Assembly: GCA_964016985.1 (NCBI GenBank)
Contig: OZ024823.1
Coordinates: forward strand, 40,768,264-40,832,263
Length of the DNA: 64,000 nucleotides
Reading direction: 5' to 3'
DNA from: Anodontia alba
Lineage: Eukaryota > Mollusca > Bivalvia > Lucinida > Lucinidae
The stretch's first letter is position 1, and the number at the start of each line of letters is the position of its first letter. The notes beneath the pieces were generated by a model that had not been told where the DNA came from, searched no databases, and saw only the letters and a list, made by a program, of their open reading frames with translations. Positions 34,893-45,727 of this stretch are shown one piece after another. The position numbers and the translations under genes were made by a program.

Positions 34893-37079
34893 ACTTGAAA
34901 TTAATAAAGCGATAAGCAAACAATAAATGCTAATTAACATTCATTCTTCGACTTATGTCTTTAGTCTGACATTTTAATACTAGGTATATATTGTTTAGAT
35001 ACAAATGACTACCCAAATGCACAGTCTGTCAGTATTCAAAAATTGCACTTTGTTCAGTCAAGACATGAAAGCTATCAAGATCATATTTCATGATTTGCTA
35101 ACACTGTTTATTCCTTTTTATACAGAAAAAGAACAAAAGAAAAACAGTATGAAAAAATTAGATGTTAAATGTTCCGATAAATACCAGTATGTATCAGTGT
35201 GTTTTGGTATTTCTGTGTACCGATGGTTGCTCGATTCTGTCTTAATACTTGGTTTAAATATGATATTGAACTCGTGTGAACAATGTTAAAGGCTTCCATT
35301 AACTTTCAGGAAGTCCCAGACTTCCTACCCCTCAAATTTGGAAGTCCTGCAAGAAAATATAGGAAGTCCCTTTTTTTCCATGCTGTGGCAGTCTGCCTTT
35401 TGTTTAGTAGAACACAGCTTCTTACTTAAGTGTCACACATCATGATCTATACATCTTTCAGATGTGTTTTAAAATAGCCTTCTCGCTTCGAAAATTTGAT
35501 TGCATCTTTTTGGAAAGCCTTTACTTGTTAATCGGACGTTAGAGAAAGCATCATTATTGGTACAACCGCATTTGCTTCAAAGCCCAGAAAAAGAAAAAAA
35601 TATCAGAGCAAAAAAGGCCCGAAACATATTTCTTTAAAACAAACTATGCTGAAATTACTTCCCAGACAAATATATAATGAAATATATGTTCGGATTGAAG
35701 CTTATCAACATGAGCGAACAAAATGCGTCCTGCACAAAATTGAGGGAAAAATGATGCTGACTCGTGCAACAGCAAACAAATAAAAGGCAGCTGTCAATGA
35801 AATGCCAACAGCAATATGTTCGCGGAGAAAAGCAAACAAAACAACACAAATCGCCTAAATTTTGACTTATTTTGCGTCTTTTCTGTCCTGGTAAACAGCA
35901 CAACCAGAATGAGGTTCGGCATTTAGAATTTTTTTTTTTTTCAAGAATTTTGATGAAAAATATGTTTCGTTTTCATTTGAAAAATTGCTTTTGATGTCAT
36001 AGCATTATAGGAAGACAAACATAAGTTTCAAAATTCGAATAGATTTCATTTTCATTCTGTGATTGCTATTTATTTATAAAATTTCACTCTGTAACTTCCG
36101 GAAGTGTTGAGGTGTTTTCAGAGGACACAGGTAACTTAGCAATATAATAATTCAAGAGTTTAAGACTTGAATATTGAAAAAATTATGACTTCATATACTT
36201 CCATTATTTTCTTTCAAAGATTATTTGGGTCAACGCCTTTTTTTTTGGTTTTCAATTTATCTATTTCTAGAGAAGGAAAATCCGCTCGTCCAAATACAGT
36301 TCATTACTGCTTCTTGTCTTTGTTTTATAAAAATCATTTGCAAAATAGATGCGCTGGATATATCATATTTTTTATTCTTTTATTCAGTCTTTGTGTATTT
36401 GTTAGATTTTACATGCTGCCAGTACGTTTTAGAAAATATAGCGCAACCTGGAAAATTGCCCCAGACCAAAAATTTTTGGTTTCAGTAGTCAACGTTTTGC
36501 ACGAGCGACCAGATATTTTTGGGTGTCGCAGGAGAAAGGTTCATTATACAAACATCAATTAATCAACTCCGCATGCTTGAAATACACACAGGGATCACAC
36601 AGTCATCAAAAGGGTGCCACGAAATGTGATATGGCTGTCATTAAAACTCCCGTGATATGGCTGTCATTAAAACTCCCGCAAGCGGAAAGTGGGATGTCCT
36701 TTAAGCTCAGTCAGCACGGGTAACAACTTTCCGATAAGTAGGCGGGGCAAACATCATACAACGTTAAAAGTCGACAGGCTTTTAGATAGTTTTGGACGTC
36801 TTGGGTATCGATTTTGGACGGACAAAAGAAATTTCGGAAGTCTGCTGTACATCTTTGAAGGTCAGTTTGGCTGTCCGGTGGCAGTCTCAGGGCACGATTT
36901 ACGTCTTACATCTGCTTTATGGAAGCCCTGGTCTTTGGCACTTCTTTCTTCTGTATCAGAAATCAATGTCTGATCTGGATAGAGACATTGCAGGACCTTT
37001 CAGTATCCCTCAGAGAAATGGCTCTTCGAAAGCCTAGGGATTAGAATCCTCTTTTTTGCACATTTCAGGTTGTTTTTTT
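34893..37079. other. Intronic stretch, mostly unrecognised
   Basis: No gene is supported, although frames of about 90 to 130 codons occur by chance. GGAAGTCC occurs three times around 35320-35370. The 26-base segment GTGATATGGCTGTCATTAAA plus AACTCC is directly repeated at about 36627-36678. The remainder shows no family I know. Confidence 0.4.
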
Positions 37080-37291
37080 TAACCCTTCTCTTGCTGAACA
37101 CGGCATGCCCTGTCTTAGCAAACAGTATAGATCCAGATCAGTTGGCTTCTGAAGAAGCAAACTGATCTGGATCTGTACTGTTTGTCATTAAATATGTGAA
37201 TTTCTATCAAAAACCCGGATCAAGTAATCTGAGTGGCTGGAAATTAGAAGTGGGCGTGGTATCTTAATTTAATCAGCATGACAAGGGTTAA
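37080..37291. mobile_element. TTAA-flanked hairpin MITE, CCCTTGTCCTGCTGAA-end type
   Basis: It starts TTAACCCTTCTCTTGCTGAA and ends CATGACAAGGGTTAA, with the core TAGATCCAGATCAGTTGGCT and its return arm. TTAA duplications with CCC..GGG ends are the signature of piggyBac-type elements. The right half carries GAAGTGGGCGTGG, which is present in every copy of this type. Confidence 0.75.
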
Positions 37292-37759
37292 GCACAATAC
37301 ATGGTTTAAAAAGTTTCAGACTGGTGTTTTTGAAAGAGGATGTAGGGAGTATCAGTTTTTTTTTCACTTTAAACTTTTTTCATCCCTGAATTTAGTGGAA
37401 GCCATTCACTCTCTGGACACACACTTTCTTCAAGATGGTTCCATAAGAAAAAAACAGATTTTTTCTTCAATTTTTTGGTCGAAAAAAAAGCTCCTTACCT
37501 GGAGATATGCATCTCATTTCAACTGCCTGGTAGTATTCTAATTAGATAAGGCATCTAGTGTTTCCATGGAAAAATAAGAAAATATTAGCATGTTACCGTA
37601 TATGACCTAATTACCACACTGTGCGCTTAGGTTTTTCAAAATTACTGGGAAACTTGTGGTAAAATATGTATCCACCTATACTGAGGGTACACTTAAAAAC
37701 GATCAGTGAAGGACTTATCAAATGATACTTATGCGATGTTATTGTGTTTTCTTTTTTCT

Positions 37760-37862
37760 GATTTTCTTAATAAAAGCATATGTTGTGGGTACTTATTTGA
37801 ATTGCATCGACTTGTTGATGCAATTCAAATGAGTACCCACAACATATGCCTTTATAGACAAA
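37760..37862. repeat. Hairpin of the CATATGTTGTGGGTACTC family
   Basis: GCATATGTTGTGGGTACT pairs with AGTACCCACAACATATGC. The inner arms AATTGCATCGACTTG and its complement are specific to this copy, showing that the loop sequence can change while the outer stem is kept. Confidence 0.7.
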
Positions 37863-37949
37863 ACTACACTGGCTGCAATCTGAGGACTATGGAATTGCTT
37901 GAGTGTGTGCTTATAGGAGTATGTGCGGTAATTAGGTCGAATACAGTAT

Positions 37950-38213
37950 ATCTCCAAGCTGGGCTCCATATCACATCAGTGGCACATCTGAGTGCAGATC
38001 CAGGAGTTGCAAGTTTGAATCCAGCTAAGCCACATAACTTTTGTGGAGAATGATCCTGATATAATGTCAATGGTCTGCTGATTCAAGAATGGCTGTTGTC
38101 AACTGCTGGCGAATATGTGCACAAAGTGCTGGTTTTATGACTAAGTGGGTTAAGTCTGTGCAGGAAAAGTGAGAGTAGGTTAAGCTGGTTAAGTTAGTCT
38201 GGAGACCCCCAAA
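37950..38213 (+). repeat. Diverged tRNA-headed SINE fragment
   Basis: CAAGTTTGAATCCAGC corresponds to the B box, TGCTGATTCAAGAATGGCTG to the central domain, and GTGCACAAAGTGCTGGTTTT to the 3' part of the intact copies. It is older and much substituted. Confidence 0.6.
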
Positions 38214-38409
38214 GGGTAATAGCGCTTATACGAATTCCAGTAATGCACTAATTATAGACGTTACTAATTTTAGCATCCTGCAGCATCGCTGTGACGTCAT
38301 CGATTTCGGTCAAACACTCGTGTATGAAATGCGTTATCTGACAGGCAAAACCAGTATATTGTTGCAAATTTCACAAGTTTTTCTAATGTTCAGAAGTTAA
38401 AATTCCATC

Positions 38410-38560
38410 ATGGTGACTACGAAACATTGCTGTTATGGCAATTGTAAGAGTGGTTCTCAGACACTGGAGAAAAACAGCAAAATTTTCTTTATCGTCCTAA
38501 ACCAAACAAGGAACCGGAGAAGGCCCAGCAGGCACACGATGTTAAAACTGAAAGCAGCAT
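38410..38560 (+). pseudogene. THAP-domain N-terminal fragment
   Basis: The frame from ATG reads MVTTKHCCYGNCKSGSQTLE, which fits the C-x(2-4)-C start of a THAP zinc finger. After KIFFIV the reading must shift by one base to continue PKPNKEPEKAQQ, which resembles the F-P-K-P-x(2)-PE region of the same domain. The later zinc ligands are not seen. It is a fragment of a host or transposon-borne THAP gene. The identification is moderate because the match is short. Confidence 0.45.
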
Positions 38561-38690
38561 CCTCTGATGTTGTCTGATTGCAGACTGAGAATCGGATTTT
38601 AGAAAACAATATTAAAATTTCATGTCAGCCTTTCCTGAAAAAAAAAAAAAAAAACAACAACTAAAAAACCTGTGAAACAGCCAGTAACTC

Positions 38691-39116
38691 GGGGGTGGTG
38701 GGGAGGAGGGAGGGGGGGAGGGGGCGGGGTAACAGGTGTGATTGTGGTACGGGTGTGCGAGCCAGCATTTCAAAACCTACTCCATCGTCTGAAATGTTGA
38801 CCTATTCATATACTGCCGTTTGATTTTTGTACCCATTTATTGCTGGTTGTCAGACAAATATCACAGTCAATTCATTGAATATTGAATACCAAGAGAACAA
38901 GCAGCCTCGAAAACTCTCTGAGCGAAAAATATGTATGTCAGAAAAATGGGGCCTTTCACATAGGAATCCAGAAAAATCGGATCATTCATATACTTTTTGT
39001 TGAAAAAAGGGGCCAATCATATACCTGGCAGCGCTGAAAAAGGGGGCCATTCGGCACGCACATCCGTACTATGCCATATATAGGAAGTTACACCCCCCCA
39101 CCCCCACACACTCCCC
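38691..39116. mobile_element. Inverted-repeat element with G-rich ends
   Basis: The left end is a G-rich block (GGGAGGGGGGGAGGGGGCGG) followed by GTAACA and GGTACGGGTGTGCGAGCC. The right end, read inverted, is G-rich, then GTAACTTCC and AGTACGGATGTGCGTGCC. The interior has several ATTCATATAC and GGGGCCATTC-like repeats. It looks like a MITE of about 0.43 kb whose ends can form G-quadruplexes. The superfamily is not determined. Confidence 0.55.
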
Positions 39117-39364
39117 CGAGATCGTGAAAGTCCTTCTAAACCTAAAACACTACATCACTTCAATGTTGAGTCGACAAAAAAATGATGATAAGATGTTCAA
39201 GTTTTACATTGGTTTGACATACTTGCAGTCCATGTGTTTATGGAAGTTTTTGAGGGATTGATGCAAAATACAGCAAACAAAAAAATTCAAGCCGTAACGC
39301 TTAGCATGCTGAGTATAAATTTCAGCTGACGACATTTTTATTTTATTTTTTTTTTTTTTTTTTT

Positions 39365-39530
39365 GGTCTTATTTTTCCGAGAAAATAGAATTTGACATTT
39401 CATGCAAATTGTCTCCATCTCTTAGGAGACAATTTGCATGATACGTCATCCTGATTTGAAATTTCATGCAAGTCTTAGGAGACAATTTGCGTGAAGTGTC
39501 GAATCCTGTTTTCTCGGAAAAAAAAAGAAA
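39365..39530. repeat. Palindrome of the TTTGCATGAAATGTCAAAC family
   Basis: GACATTTCATGCAAATTGTC pairs with GACAATTTGCATGATACGTC, followed by a second partial copy of the right arm. The outer pieces TTTTTCCGAGAAAAT and TTTTCTCGGAAAAAA form the terminal stem. Confidence 0.65.
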
Positions 39531-39654
39531 AATATATGTTTTATAAAAGGATAAATTAAATTCGCCGCCATTGTGTGTATTGATTGTTTGTCCGAAAATC
39601 GTCACATGACCGCGTGGGCTATTTTAAGATATTGGTTTTTCCTTTTCATGACGT

Positions 39655-39885
39655 AGGCAGCCTGGCAATTTGTACAAACGCTATTGGCAGACCCAGATCA
39701 GACACTGCAGAATGTGGCATCTGATTAGGGTCTACATTGTTTGCAATTAGAATGTGGCATCTGATATTGTCTACACTGTTTGCAATTAAATACAGGAACT
39801 TCAATAAAACGTAAGAATAAAAGCTAATCAGACATCCTGCCATTGGAAAATGACTAGTACAAAGAGTTGAGGTAGAAGAGTCCAC
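39655..39885. repeat. Hairpin MITE with a duplicated return arm
   Basis: AGACCCAGATCAGACACTGC is followed twice by AATGTGGCATCTGAT..TCTACA.TGTTTGCAATTA. The right part, CTAATCAGACATCCTGCC, matches the unit MITE at 3016-3209. Confidence 0.6.
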
Positions 39886-40104
39886 TCCAGGTTAACTGAT
39901 CTGCTTGATTTGACTGGGTCGTAAAAGTCCAAATCAAATCAAAATATTATCTCATATATCATCTTACCTGGAGCCATGGTTTAATGATGATTTTCCTGTT
40001 AGCTTATTAGGCATAAGGCTGCAGATGAGTTACTGAAGATGAAAATGAGACAATATTACTGATTATTATTTTATTTATTTTTTTTAATTCTCCATGATTG
40101 TATA

Positions 40105-40317
40105 TTAACCTTTGTCATGCTGAATAAATTAAGATGCTACACCCACTTCCAATTTTCAGCCAATCAGATTACTTGATCCAGGTTGTTGATACAAATTCAC
40201 ATACTTAATAGCAAACAGTGCAGATCCAGATCAGTTGGCTTCTGAAGAAGCCAACTGATCTGGATCTACTCTGTTTATAAAGACAGGGTGTATCCGGGTT
40301 AGCAGGACTAGAGTTAA
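40105..40317. mobile_element. TTAA-flanked hairpin MITE, CCCTTGTCCTGCTGAA-end type (inverted)
   Basis: It begins TTAACCTTTGTCATGCTGAA and ends AGCAGGACTAGAGTTAA, with a perfect inner stem CAGATCAGTTGGCTTCTG and CAGAAGCCAACTGATCTG-like return. Confidence 0.75.
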
Positions 40318-40429
40318 GATCAACTTGTCTGCACAAGATGGTTTGTTGAGATCCAAAATGCATGTTTATGGAGAAAATTATAGAAAAAGTATTGATATGG
40401 TTGCTGAGATTGTTGCAAGCTCTTAATAG

Positions 40430-41055
40430 TGGACCGCAGCTCTAAATGAAGTAGATATCCAGATGATGTTTTTCTTTTCTGATTTCTCCATGAAGACATA
40501 TATTGTGAATATTGGTTACTCATTAAAAGTGCCTCTAATAGGTGCTTCTACTGAATACCCACAAATTACAACATATTTTGTCATGGAGAAAAAAGAAAAA
40601 TATTGCTGCATAATCAAAGCTCCAGATGAGATTGAGTATCAGGAAAATATATTTCTTATTTCTCCACTAAAACATATGTTGTGGGCACTAATTCGAAGTG
40701 CCTCGGTGAAGTGTTTCTAATAGTACCACAACATATTTTTCATGGCGACATAAGAAAAAATATTAACAATTTTTCGTTGAAAAAAAAATGATCTTATCTA
40801 GAGTAATTGTGGACTTCACTAAACAATTTACTTCAGGAAGCAGACACATTTACATGGGGCAAACATATATTTTCATTAGATATTTTTTCAACTGAATAGT
40901 ACTAATACTGTTTTTATTGCTACACAAAATCATATGTTGTAGGTACTCATTACAAGTACCACAGAGATGCTTCTAATGAGTACCCTCAATGTATGTTTTT
41001 ATGGAGAAATAAGAAAAATATTTGTGGATACCCCCTCTTATCTGGAGCTATGAGA
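40430..41055. repeat. Three adjoining CATATGTTGTGGGTACTC-family copies
   Basis: Degenerate copies occupy about 40430-40630, 40640-40810 and 40915-41055, each with the ATGTTGTGG or similar arm, TTCTAATGAGTACC or similar return arm, and AATAAGAAAAATAT. They have been placed next to each other by repeated insertion or local duplication. Confidence 0.6.
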
Positions 41056-41154
41056 CAAGTACTACAGACAGATGTCATAATTACCCTTAATATTTAGACA
41101 CCATGACCCCTTGAATGTTCATTTTAATTTGTAAAACTGCGTAGCTCCAGATAA

Positions 41155-41325
41155 GGCAATCAGCTCAGCCACGTAACCTTAGTGGGAATTGATCATGTAA
41201 TCATTTTTAAGTCATTCTCCTTCAAGAAGGGAATTTTCAGTTACTGGCAAAAATATATTTCTGGCATCTATAGGTTCAACATGATGTTAACAGTCTTGAC
41301 TGGGTCAGAAAACTCCAAATCAAAT
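41155..41325 (+). repeat. Diverged SINE fragment
   Basis: CAGCTCAGCCACGTAACCTT, CATTCTCCTTCAAGAAGGGA and GACTGGGTCAGAAAACTCC correspond to the central and 3' parts of the tRNA-headed SINE. Confidence 0.55.
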
Positions 41326-41555
41326 AATAAAAAAAAAAAATTAAAACTGTATTAGTGTGTAAACGAGTTAAAATTACATAGAGAATACACATACTCCTGT
41401 GTGTATTGATTTTTGAAGGGGTCACTAAAAAAGAAGATGCCAAAATAATAGTTTCTTCTTGTAAAAAGGCGTTGAAGTGAATTAAAATCTAAGTTTGGTG
41501 GGATTTACTTGACAAATAACTATACATTAGCAATGAATAAAAAAGAAATAGTGCT

Positions 41556-41790
41556 TTAACCTATTTATGCCTTACATCTCATAAAAGGGACATTGGCAAA
41601 CAGTGTAGACCCAGATAAGATGCCACAGAATGCGGCGTCTGATCAGGGTTTACACTTTTTACATTAAATACAGGAATTTCTATAAAACATGGTAATAATA
41701 AAAATTAACTAATAACTAGACACCCTTTCTACTGGAAATGGACCAGTCCAAAGAGTTGTGGTAGAAGAATCCAATTGGCATAAACAAGTT
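41556..41790. mobile_element. TTAA hairpin MITE, CCTATTTATGCC-end type
   Basis: The left end is TTAACCTATTTATGCC and the right end reads TTGGCATAAACAAGTT, an eroded inverted partner. The core is AAACAGTGTAGACCCAGATA with return TGATCAGGGTTTACACTTTT. The right half (ACTAGACACCCTTTCTAC) matches the unit MITE. Confidence 0.65.
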
Positions 41791-41898
41791 GCTTTTCCAA
41801 TATTCAGGATAAATAAGGCATATTGTTAGTTTCATACCAAGCTCCATATTGTACCAGGGAAAAAGCTATTCGTATGAGGCCATCAGTTATCTCTTGGT

Positions 41899-42098
41899 AT
41901 AGCTCCAGATTTGGCTATTTTTCATTTCAGCCAAAAAAGCATTGATATTTTTTTTATTTCTGCATGAAACATATGTTGTGGGTGCTCATTAGAAGCACCT
42001 CAGTGAGGTGCTTCTAATGAGTACCCGCAACATATTTTTTGTGTAGAAATAAGAAAAATATTTACCTGATATCACCTCTTATCTTATCTATCTAGAGT
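41899..42098. mobile_element. CATATGTTGTGGGTACTC-family MITE
   Basis: A full-length copy, from TATAGCTCCAGATTTGG to CTTATCTATCTAGAGTTG. The central arms AGAAGCACCTC and GAGGTGCTTCT meet in a tight loop. Confidence 0.65.
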
Positions 42099-42309
42099 TG
42101 TGCTCTTGGTGGTATGATTTTGGGCTTGATAGGAAAGCAACCCTGTCATAATTTTTTTTTTTTTTTGTCACATAATTTAACTGTACAAGGCAACTGGCAT
42201 CAAATATGTAATGGGTTAATTGCATGACTTAAAGAGATAAAACCTGCCAAATACTTCCACCCCAATAGGGACTAAAACACTGTAGTATCATTTTATGACC
42301 ATGACATAA

Positions 42310-42504
42310 CCCATTGTAGACTGAATAGACTCTCCCAGACTATATATTGGAAGACTCCAATTTCAATTTTAGGTATGTCCGGCTACGAGATTTACATATT
42401 CCTAGAGTAAAATGGCTAAACTATTTGCAAACAATGGAGATCCTGATCACTGGGTCTGCACTGTTTACCAAGTACCCTTTTACGGGTCTCCCGACTACAA
42501 TGGG
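42310..42504. mobile_element. TTAA hairpin MITE, CCCATTGTAGA-end type
   Basis: Ends CCCATTGTAGACTGAAT and CCGACTACAATGGG, with TTAA directly right (42505-42508) and ATAA, one mismatch, on the left. The core TTTGCAAACAATGGAGATCC pairs with GGGTCTGCACTGTTTACC. It has the same architecture as the other TTAA families but different ends. Confidence 0.7.
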
Positions 42505-42555
42505 TTAAATACCATTATTGTCCAATGACTTTGTTATTCTTTACATGAATTTTAA

Positions 42556-42751
42556 CCCTTTCATCCCGGCAGACCAACACGGATACCTTTGCAAACAGTG
42601 TAGATCCAGATGAGATGGCTCCATCTCATCAGGACCTATACTGCTTGCCATCTTGTTAATGGTCATTGACTGAACCCCCTATTTACAAATAATGGACATG
42701 TCCAGCTTCAAAGATGGAAGAATCCATTTCAGAAACTCAGGGATGAAAGGG
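42556..42751. mobile_element. TTAA hairpin MITE, CCCTTTCATCCC-end type
   Basis: Inverted ends CCCTTTCATCCC and GGGATGAAAGGG are perfect and are flanked by exact TTAA at 42552-42555 and 42752-42755. The core TTTGCAAACAGTGTAGATCC is followed by the short inner stem GATGGCTCCATC and the return GACCTATACTGCTTGCC. This 196-bp copy is the cleanest piggyBac-like MITE in the window. Confidence 0.8.
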
Positions 42752-42927
42752 TTAAACTTGTTTACTGGTCAGTATAATAATGACAGGCACTGGCTGTTGC
42801 AACCCTTCCTTCAGTGGAATTCTTATTAAAATTTTATGTTAAAGTATGATATATTTTCAACTATATGCCTGTAAAACTAACAAAGAAGGCAAGACCACAG
42901 ATTACATGTAATTTCTTACTCGACAAT

Positions 42928-43368
42928 GGTAAATGTCCTAAATTTTCCAAAACTATTCCATACTTTTTTCAATCTAAATCTTGCTTTTTTATGCAGCTGT
43001 TTCTTAAACTACTGAGTGGAATGGCAAACAGTGAAGACCCTGCTATTTTGTCAGACTCTTTGATGTACAAAATTTCAGGTTTTATTGTATTACTTGTAAA
43101 ATTTAGGGTCTTCAGAACTTGCTGCAGTTTGGAAAGAAGTCGTATTAGTATAGTAAATGTCCTAAAATTTCATACAAAGTGTCTGGCAAAATGGCATATT
43201 CAAACAGTGCAGACCCAGATCAGATTGCTCCATCAGGAGCAGTCTGATCAAGGTCTACACTGTTGGCCATTCTACTACATGTAAGTATCTTAGAAACAAC
43301 TGCATAAAAAGCAAAATTAAGCCTAAAATAATATGGAATAAAATATCTGAAATTTTAGGACGTTTACC
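42928..43368. mobile_element. Inverted-repeat element of about 440 bp with the shared hairpin core
   Basis: The left arm GGTAAATGTCCTAAATTTTC pairs with a right arm that reads, inverted, GGTAAACGTCCTAAAATTTC. Both continue to TTTTTATGCAGCTGTTTC or similar. Two AAACAGTG.AGACCC cores lie inside. A 139-codon open frame crosses it, but its sequence is explained by the repeat, so I do not call a gene. Confidence 0.65.
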
Positions 43369-43407
43369 GAATTCCTAATGTGTTTCTAGACTGTCATTCA
43401 CTTTTTC

Positions 43408-43505
43408 CTTCCTCTATTTCTCTCTTTCTTCTCTACTCTCTCTTCTGTTCCTTTTCTCCCTTTCTCTGGGAGATGACACAAAATGACCCACAAAGGCTGA
43501 CATGT
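43408..43505 (+). repeat. 3' fragment of the SINE seen at 15197-15483
   Basis: A CT-rich run ends with CTCTGGGAGATGACACAAAA and TGACCCACAAAGGCTGACAT, as in the array insertion. Confidence 0.65.
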
Positions 43506-44257
43506 TTAACCTTGCCATGCTGAATAAATTAAGATGCCACACCCACTTCTGATTTCATCAGGGATGTTAAATTTCACTTGCCTGCTCGCATTTGCAAGTT
43601 AATTTTAAGCAGGAGGAGTGAGATTTTCAGAACTTTCTTCACTTTTTCTTCATTTTTATTATCTAAATGAAAAATTTAGACCATAAGGGCGAGTAAGTTT
43701 TGAGGGAATTTTACATCTCTGTTCATTAAAGCCAGCCTCGGTGGCTCAGTTGGATGCGCCATCCGACTGGAGACCAGGAGGTCACGGGCTCAACCCCCAC
43801 CCCCCGGAGGTCGGAAGCATTCTTTCGTGGAGATTGATCATGAAATATTTTCTACGGTCGTTCTCTCCCTTCCGCTGATTCAAGAAGGGCAGTTGTCAGT
43901 TGACGAAAGAACGTGCACAATACTGGTTAACCGCTTAGAGGAATAAGCCTGCCCAGTAAACTTGTGGTTAGGTAAACTGTGCGCGCTCGACATGACCCAA
44001 TTGGGTTGACTGGGCTGTAAAACCTCAATACAAACTCGACATGACCCCATTGGGTTGACTGGGCCATAAAACCTCGACACAAACAAACAAACACCTGCTC
44101 AATCAGATTTTTTGATCCAAGTTGTTGATATAAATTCACATACTGAATGACAAACAGTGCAGATTCAGAACAGTTTGATTCTTTAGGAGCCAACTGATCT
44201 GAATCTACACTGTTTGCAAAGGCAGGGCCTATTTGGGTTCAGCAGGACCAGGGTTAA
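43506..44257. mobile_element. TTAA hairpin MITE split by later insertions
   Basis: The left end TTAACCTTGCCATGCTGAAT to CACTTCTGATTTCA, and the right part from CAATCAGATTTTTTGATCC to CAGGACCAGGGTTAA, together make one CCCTTGTCCTGCTGAA-type copy. Between them lie a palindrome-like block of about 170 bp (43556-43730) and a complete SINE. Confidence 0.6.
43731..44092 (+). mobile_element. tRNA-headed SINE with duplicated 3' end
   Basis: The head is GCCTCGGTGGCTCAGTTGG with B box GGGCTCAACCCCC. The central domain is TTCCGCTGATTCAAGAAGGG. The last 49 bases or so, beginning CTCGACATGACCC, occur twice in tandem. Duplication of the 3' end may reflect template slippage during reverse transcription. 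Confidence 0.8.
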
Positions 44258-44393
44258 ACAAGAACACAATGGTAAGATAATCTACTGTTTCAAGCATAAT
44301 TAGTTTTCAGTTTGAAATCTAAGAGCCCAAGGATGCTTTGTACTTGAACTCTGCCAGTTCTTAAAGAAAGAGGCCATTGCTTTCTATTTTCTG

Positions 44394-44462
44394 TGTCTGC
44401 ATGGCTGAGGGGTTAGCACTCCTGACGTCGGTTCATAGGGTCCCTAGTTTCATTCCTGCTAG
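44394..44462 (+). repeat. Possible tRNA-derived SINE head
   Basis: CATGGCTGAGGGGTTAGCAC resembles a Leu/Ser tRNA A box and CCTAGTTTCATTCCTGC a weak B box. No SINE body is recognised after it. Confidence 0.35.
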
Positions 44463-44493
44463 AGATGGAATTCATCTCATGATGGTATGGTAC

Positions 44494-44709
44494 TACTCCT
44501 TATCTTGCTGAACACGACATACCCTGTCTTAATTAGCAAACAGTGTAGATCCAGATCAGTTGGCTTCTTCAGAAGCCAATTGATCTGGATCTGCACTGTT
44601 TGCCATTCAGTATTTGAATTTGTATCAACAACTTTGATCAAGAAATCCGATTGGCTGAAAATTAGAAGTGGGCGTGGCTTCTTAATTTATTCAGCATGAC
44701 AAGAGCTAA
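44494..44709. mobile_element. TTAA hairpin MITE, CCCTTGTCCTGCTGAA-end type
   Basis: The terminal CCC/TTAA is eroded on the left (CTCCTTATCTTGCTGAA), and the right end reads CAGCATGACAAGAGCTAA. The core and the GAAGTGGGCGTGG segment are intact. Confidence 0.65.
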
Positions 44710-45032
44710 TAATTATCAGAGCTATTTTCTATGTTGGCAGAGTTTATGGACTCGCAGTGAGAAAAAATTTGAGTCCCATGGAGAGACTATGAGTCCAGGT
44801 CTTGGGACTTGCATAAAAATAAGTATGTGGTGTAAATAAATTAGAGTGACATAATGATCATACATGATCGAAGATTTATGACAGATCAATAAATAGACAG
44901 AATAAATAAAGTATTCATACATTCCAAAAATAATTTTTTGTACATAAAAGTTAAATCCTGGTGTGTCCTTGTAAGTTGTTATTTTTTTTTTTTTTTTTTT
45001 TTGATGTAGTTAAGATTAGACCATTGGAATGT

Positions 45033-45247
45033 TTAACCCTTGTCCTGCTGAACCCAAATATATCCTGCCTTTGCAAATAGTTTAGATCCAGATCAGCTGG
45101 CTTCTGAAGAAGCCAACGGATCTGGATCTGCACTGTTTGCCATTAAGTATGTGAATTTGTAGCAACAATCCAGATCAAGTAATCTGAATAGCTGAAAATT
45201 AGAAGTGGGCGTGGCATCTTAATTTTTTTCAACATGACAAGGGTTAA
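45033..45247. mobile_element. TTAA hairpin MITE, CCCTTGTCCTGCTGAA-end type
   Basis: Starts with the consensus end TTAACCCTTGTCCTGCTGAA and ends AACATGACAAGGGTTAA, with both TTAA sites intact. Confidence 0.78.
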
Positions 45248-45249
45248 GA

Positions 45250-45400
45250 TCCGGTATAGAATACCTGAAGTATTAGGACAAACAGGCCTGAGCAAACTGT
45301 TTAGATCCAGATCAGATGCCACAGAACGCAGCACCTGATCATGGTCAACACTCTTTGTCACTCATCTTGCAGTTTTTGGACAGATCAACAGGTAGTAACA
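45250..45400. repeat. Hairpin MITE fragment, CCCTAAGTATTGGGA-end type
   Basis: GAAGTATTAGGACAAACAGG, GTTTAGATCCAGATCAGATG and CCTGATCATGGTCAACACTC match the family. It abuts the previous MITE. Confidence 0.55.
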
Positions 45401-45588
45401 TAGCTACAGATAAGGCACTTTTTTTATCCGAAAACTGCTGATATCTTTTTTATTTCTCAATGAAAACATATGTTGTGGGTACTCATTAGAAGTGCCTTGG
45501 TGAGGCGCTTCTAATGAGTACCCACAACATAAGTTTTCGTCAAGTAATAAGAAAAATATTATATGGATACCCCCTCTTATCTGTAGGT
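45401..45588. mobile_element. CATATGTTGTGGGTACTC-family MITE, near full length
   Basis: The terminal inverted repeats are TAGCTACAGATAAG and CTTATCTGTAGGTA. The stem AACATATGTTGTGGGTACTC folds onto GAGTACCCACAACATAAG. The inner arms GAAGTGCCTTGG and AGGCGCTTC complete the hairpin. Confidence 0.72.
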
Positions 45589-45727
45589 ACACTGTATGTA
45601 GTAAAATGGACTTGTTCAAAGTGGAGGACAAGTAGAACAAGGAGTCAAGATGTTCCAGTATTTAGGATAAATGTAGTAGAACAGGTCCTTCACTGGAACA
45701 CTCTGAGCTCGAACACTGCAGGTTTAA

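Noticed and set aside
36167..36559. 131-codon open frame as a gene
   Set aside because: Low-complexity, hydrophobic AT-driven sequence without a recognised motif or conservation; it lies inside the PRKD intron.
42865..43281. 139-codon open frame as a gene
   Set aside because: It runs through both arms of an inverted-repeat element and its hairpin core. The protein shows no domain.
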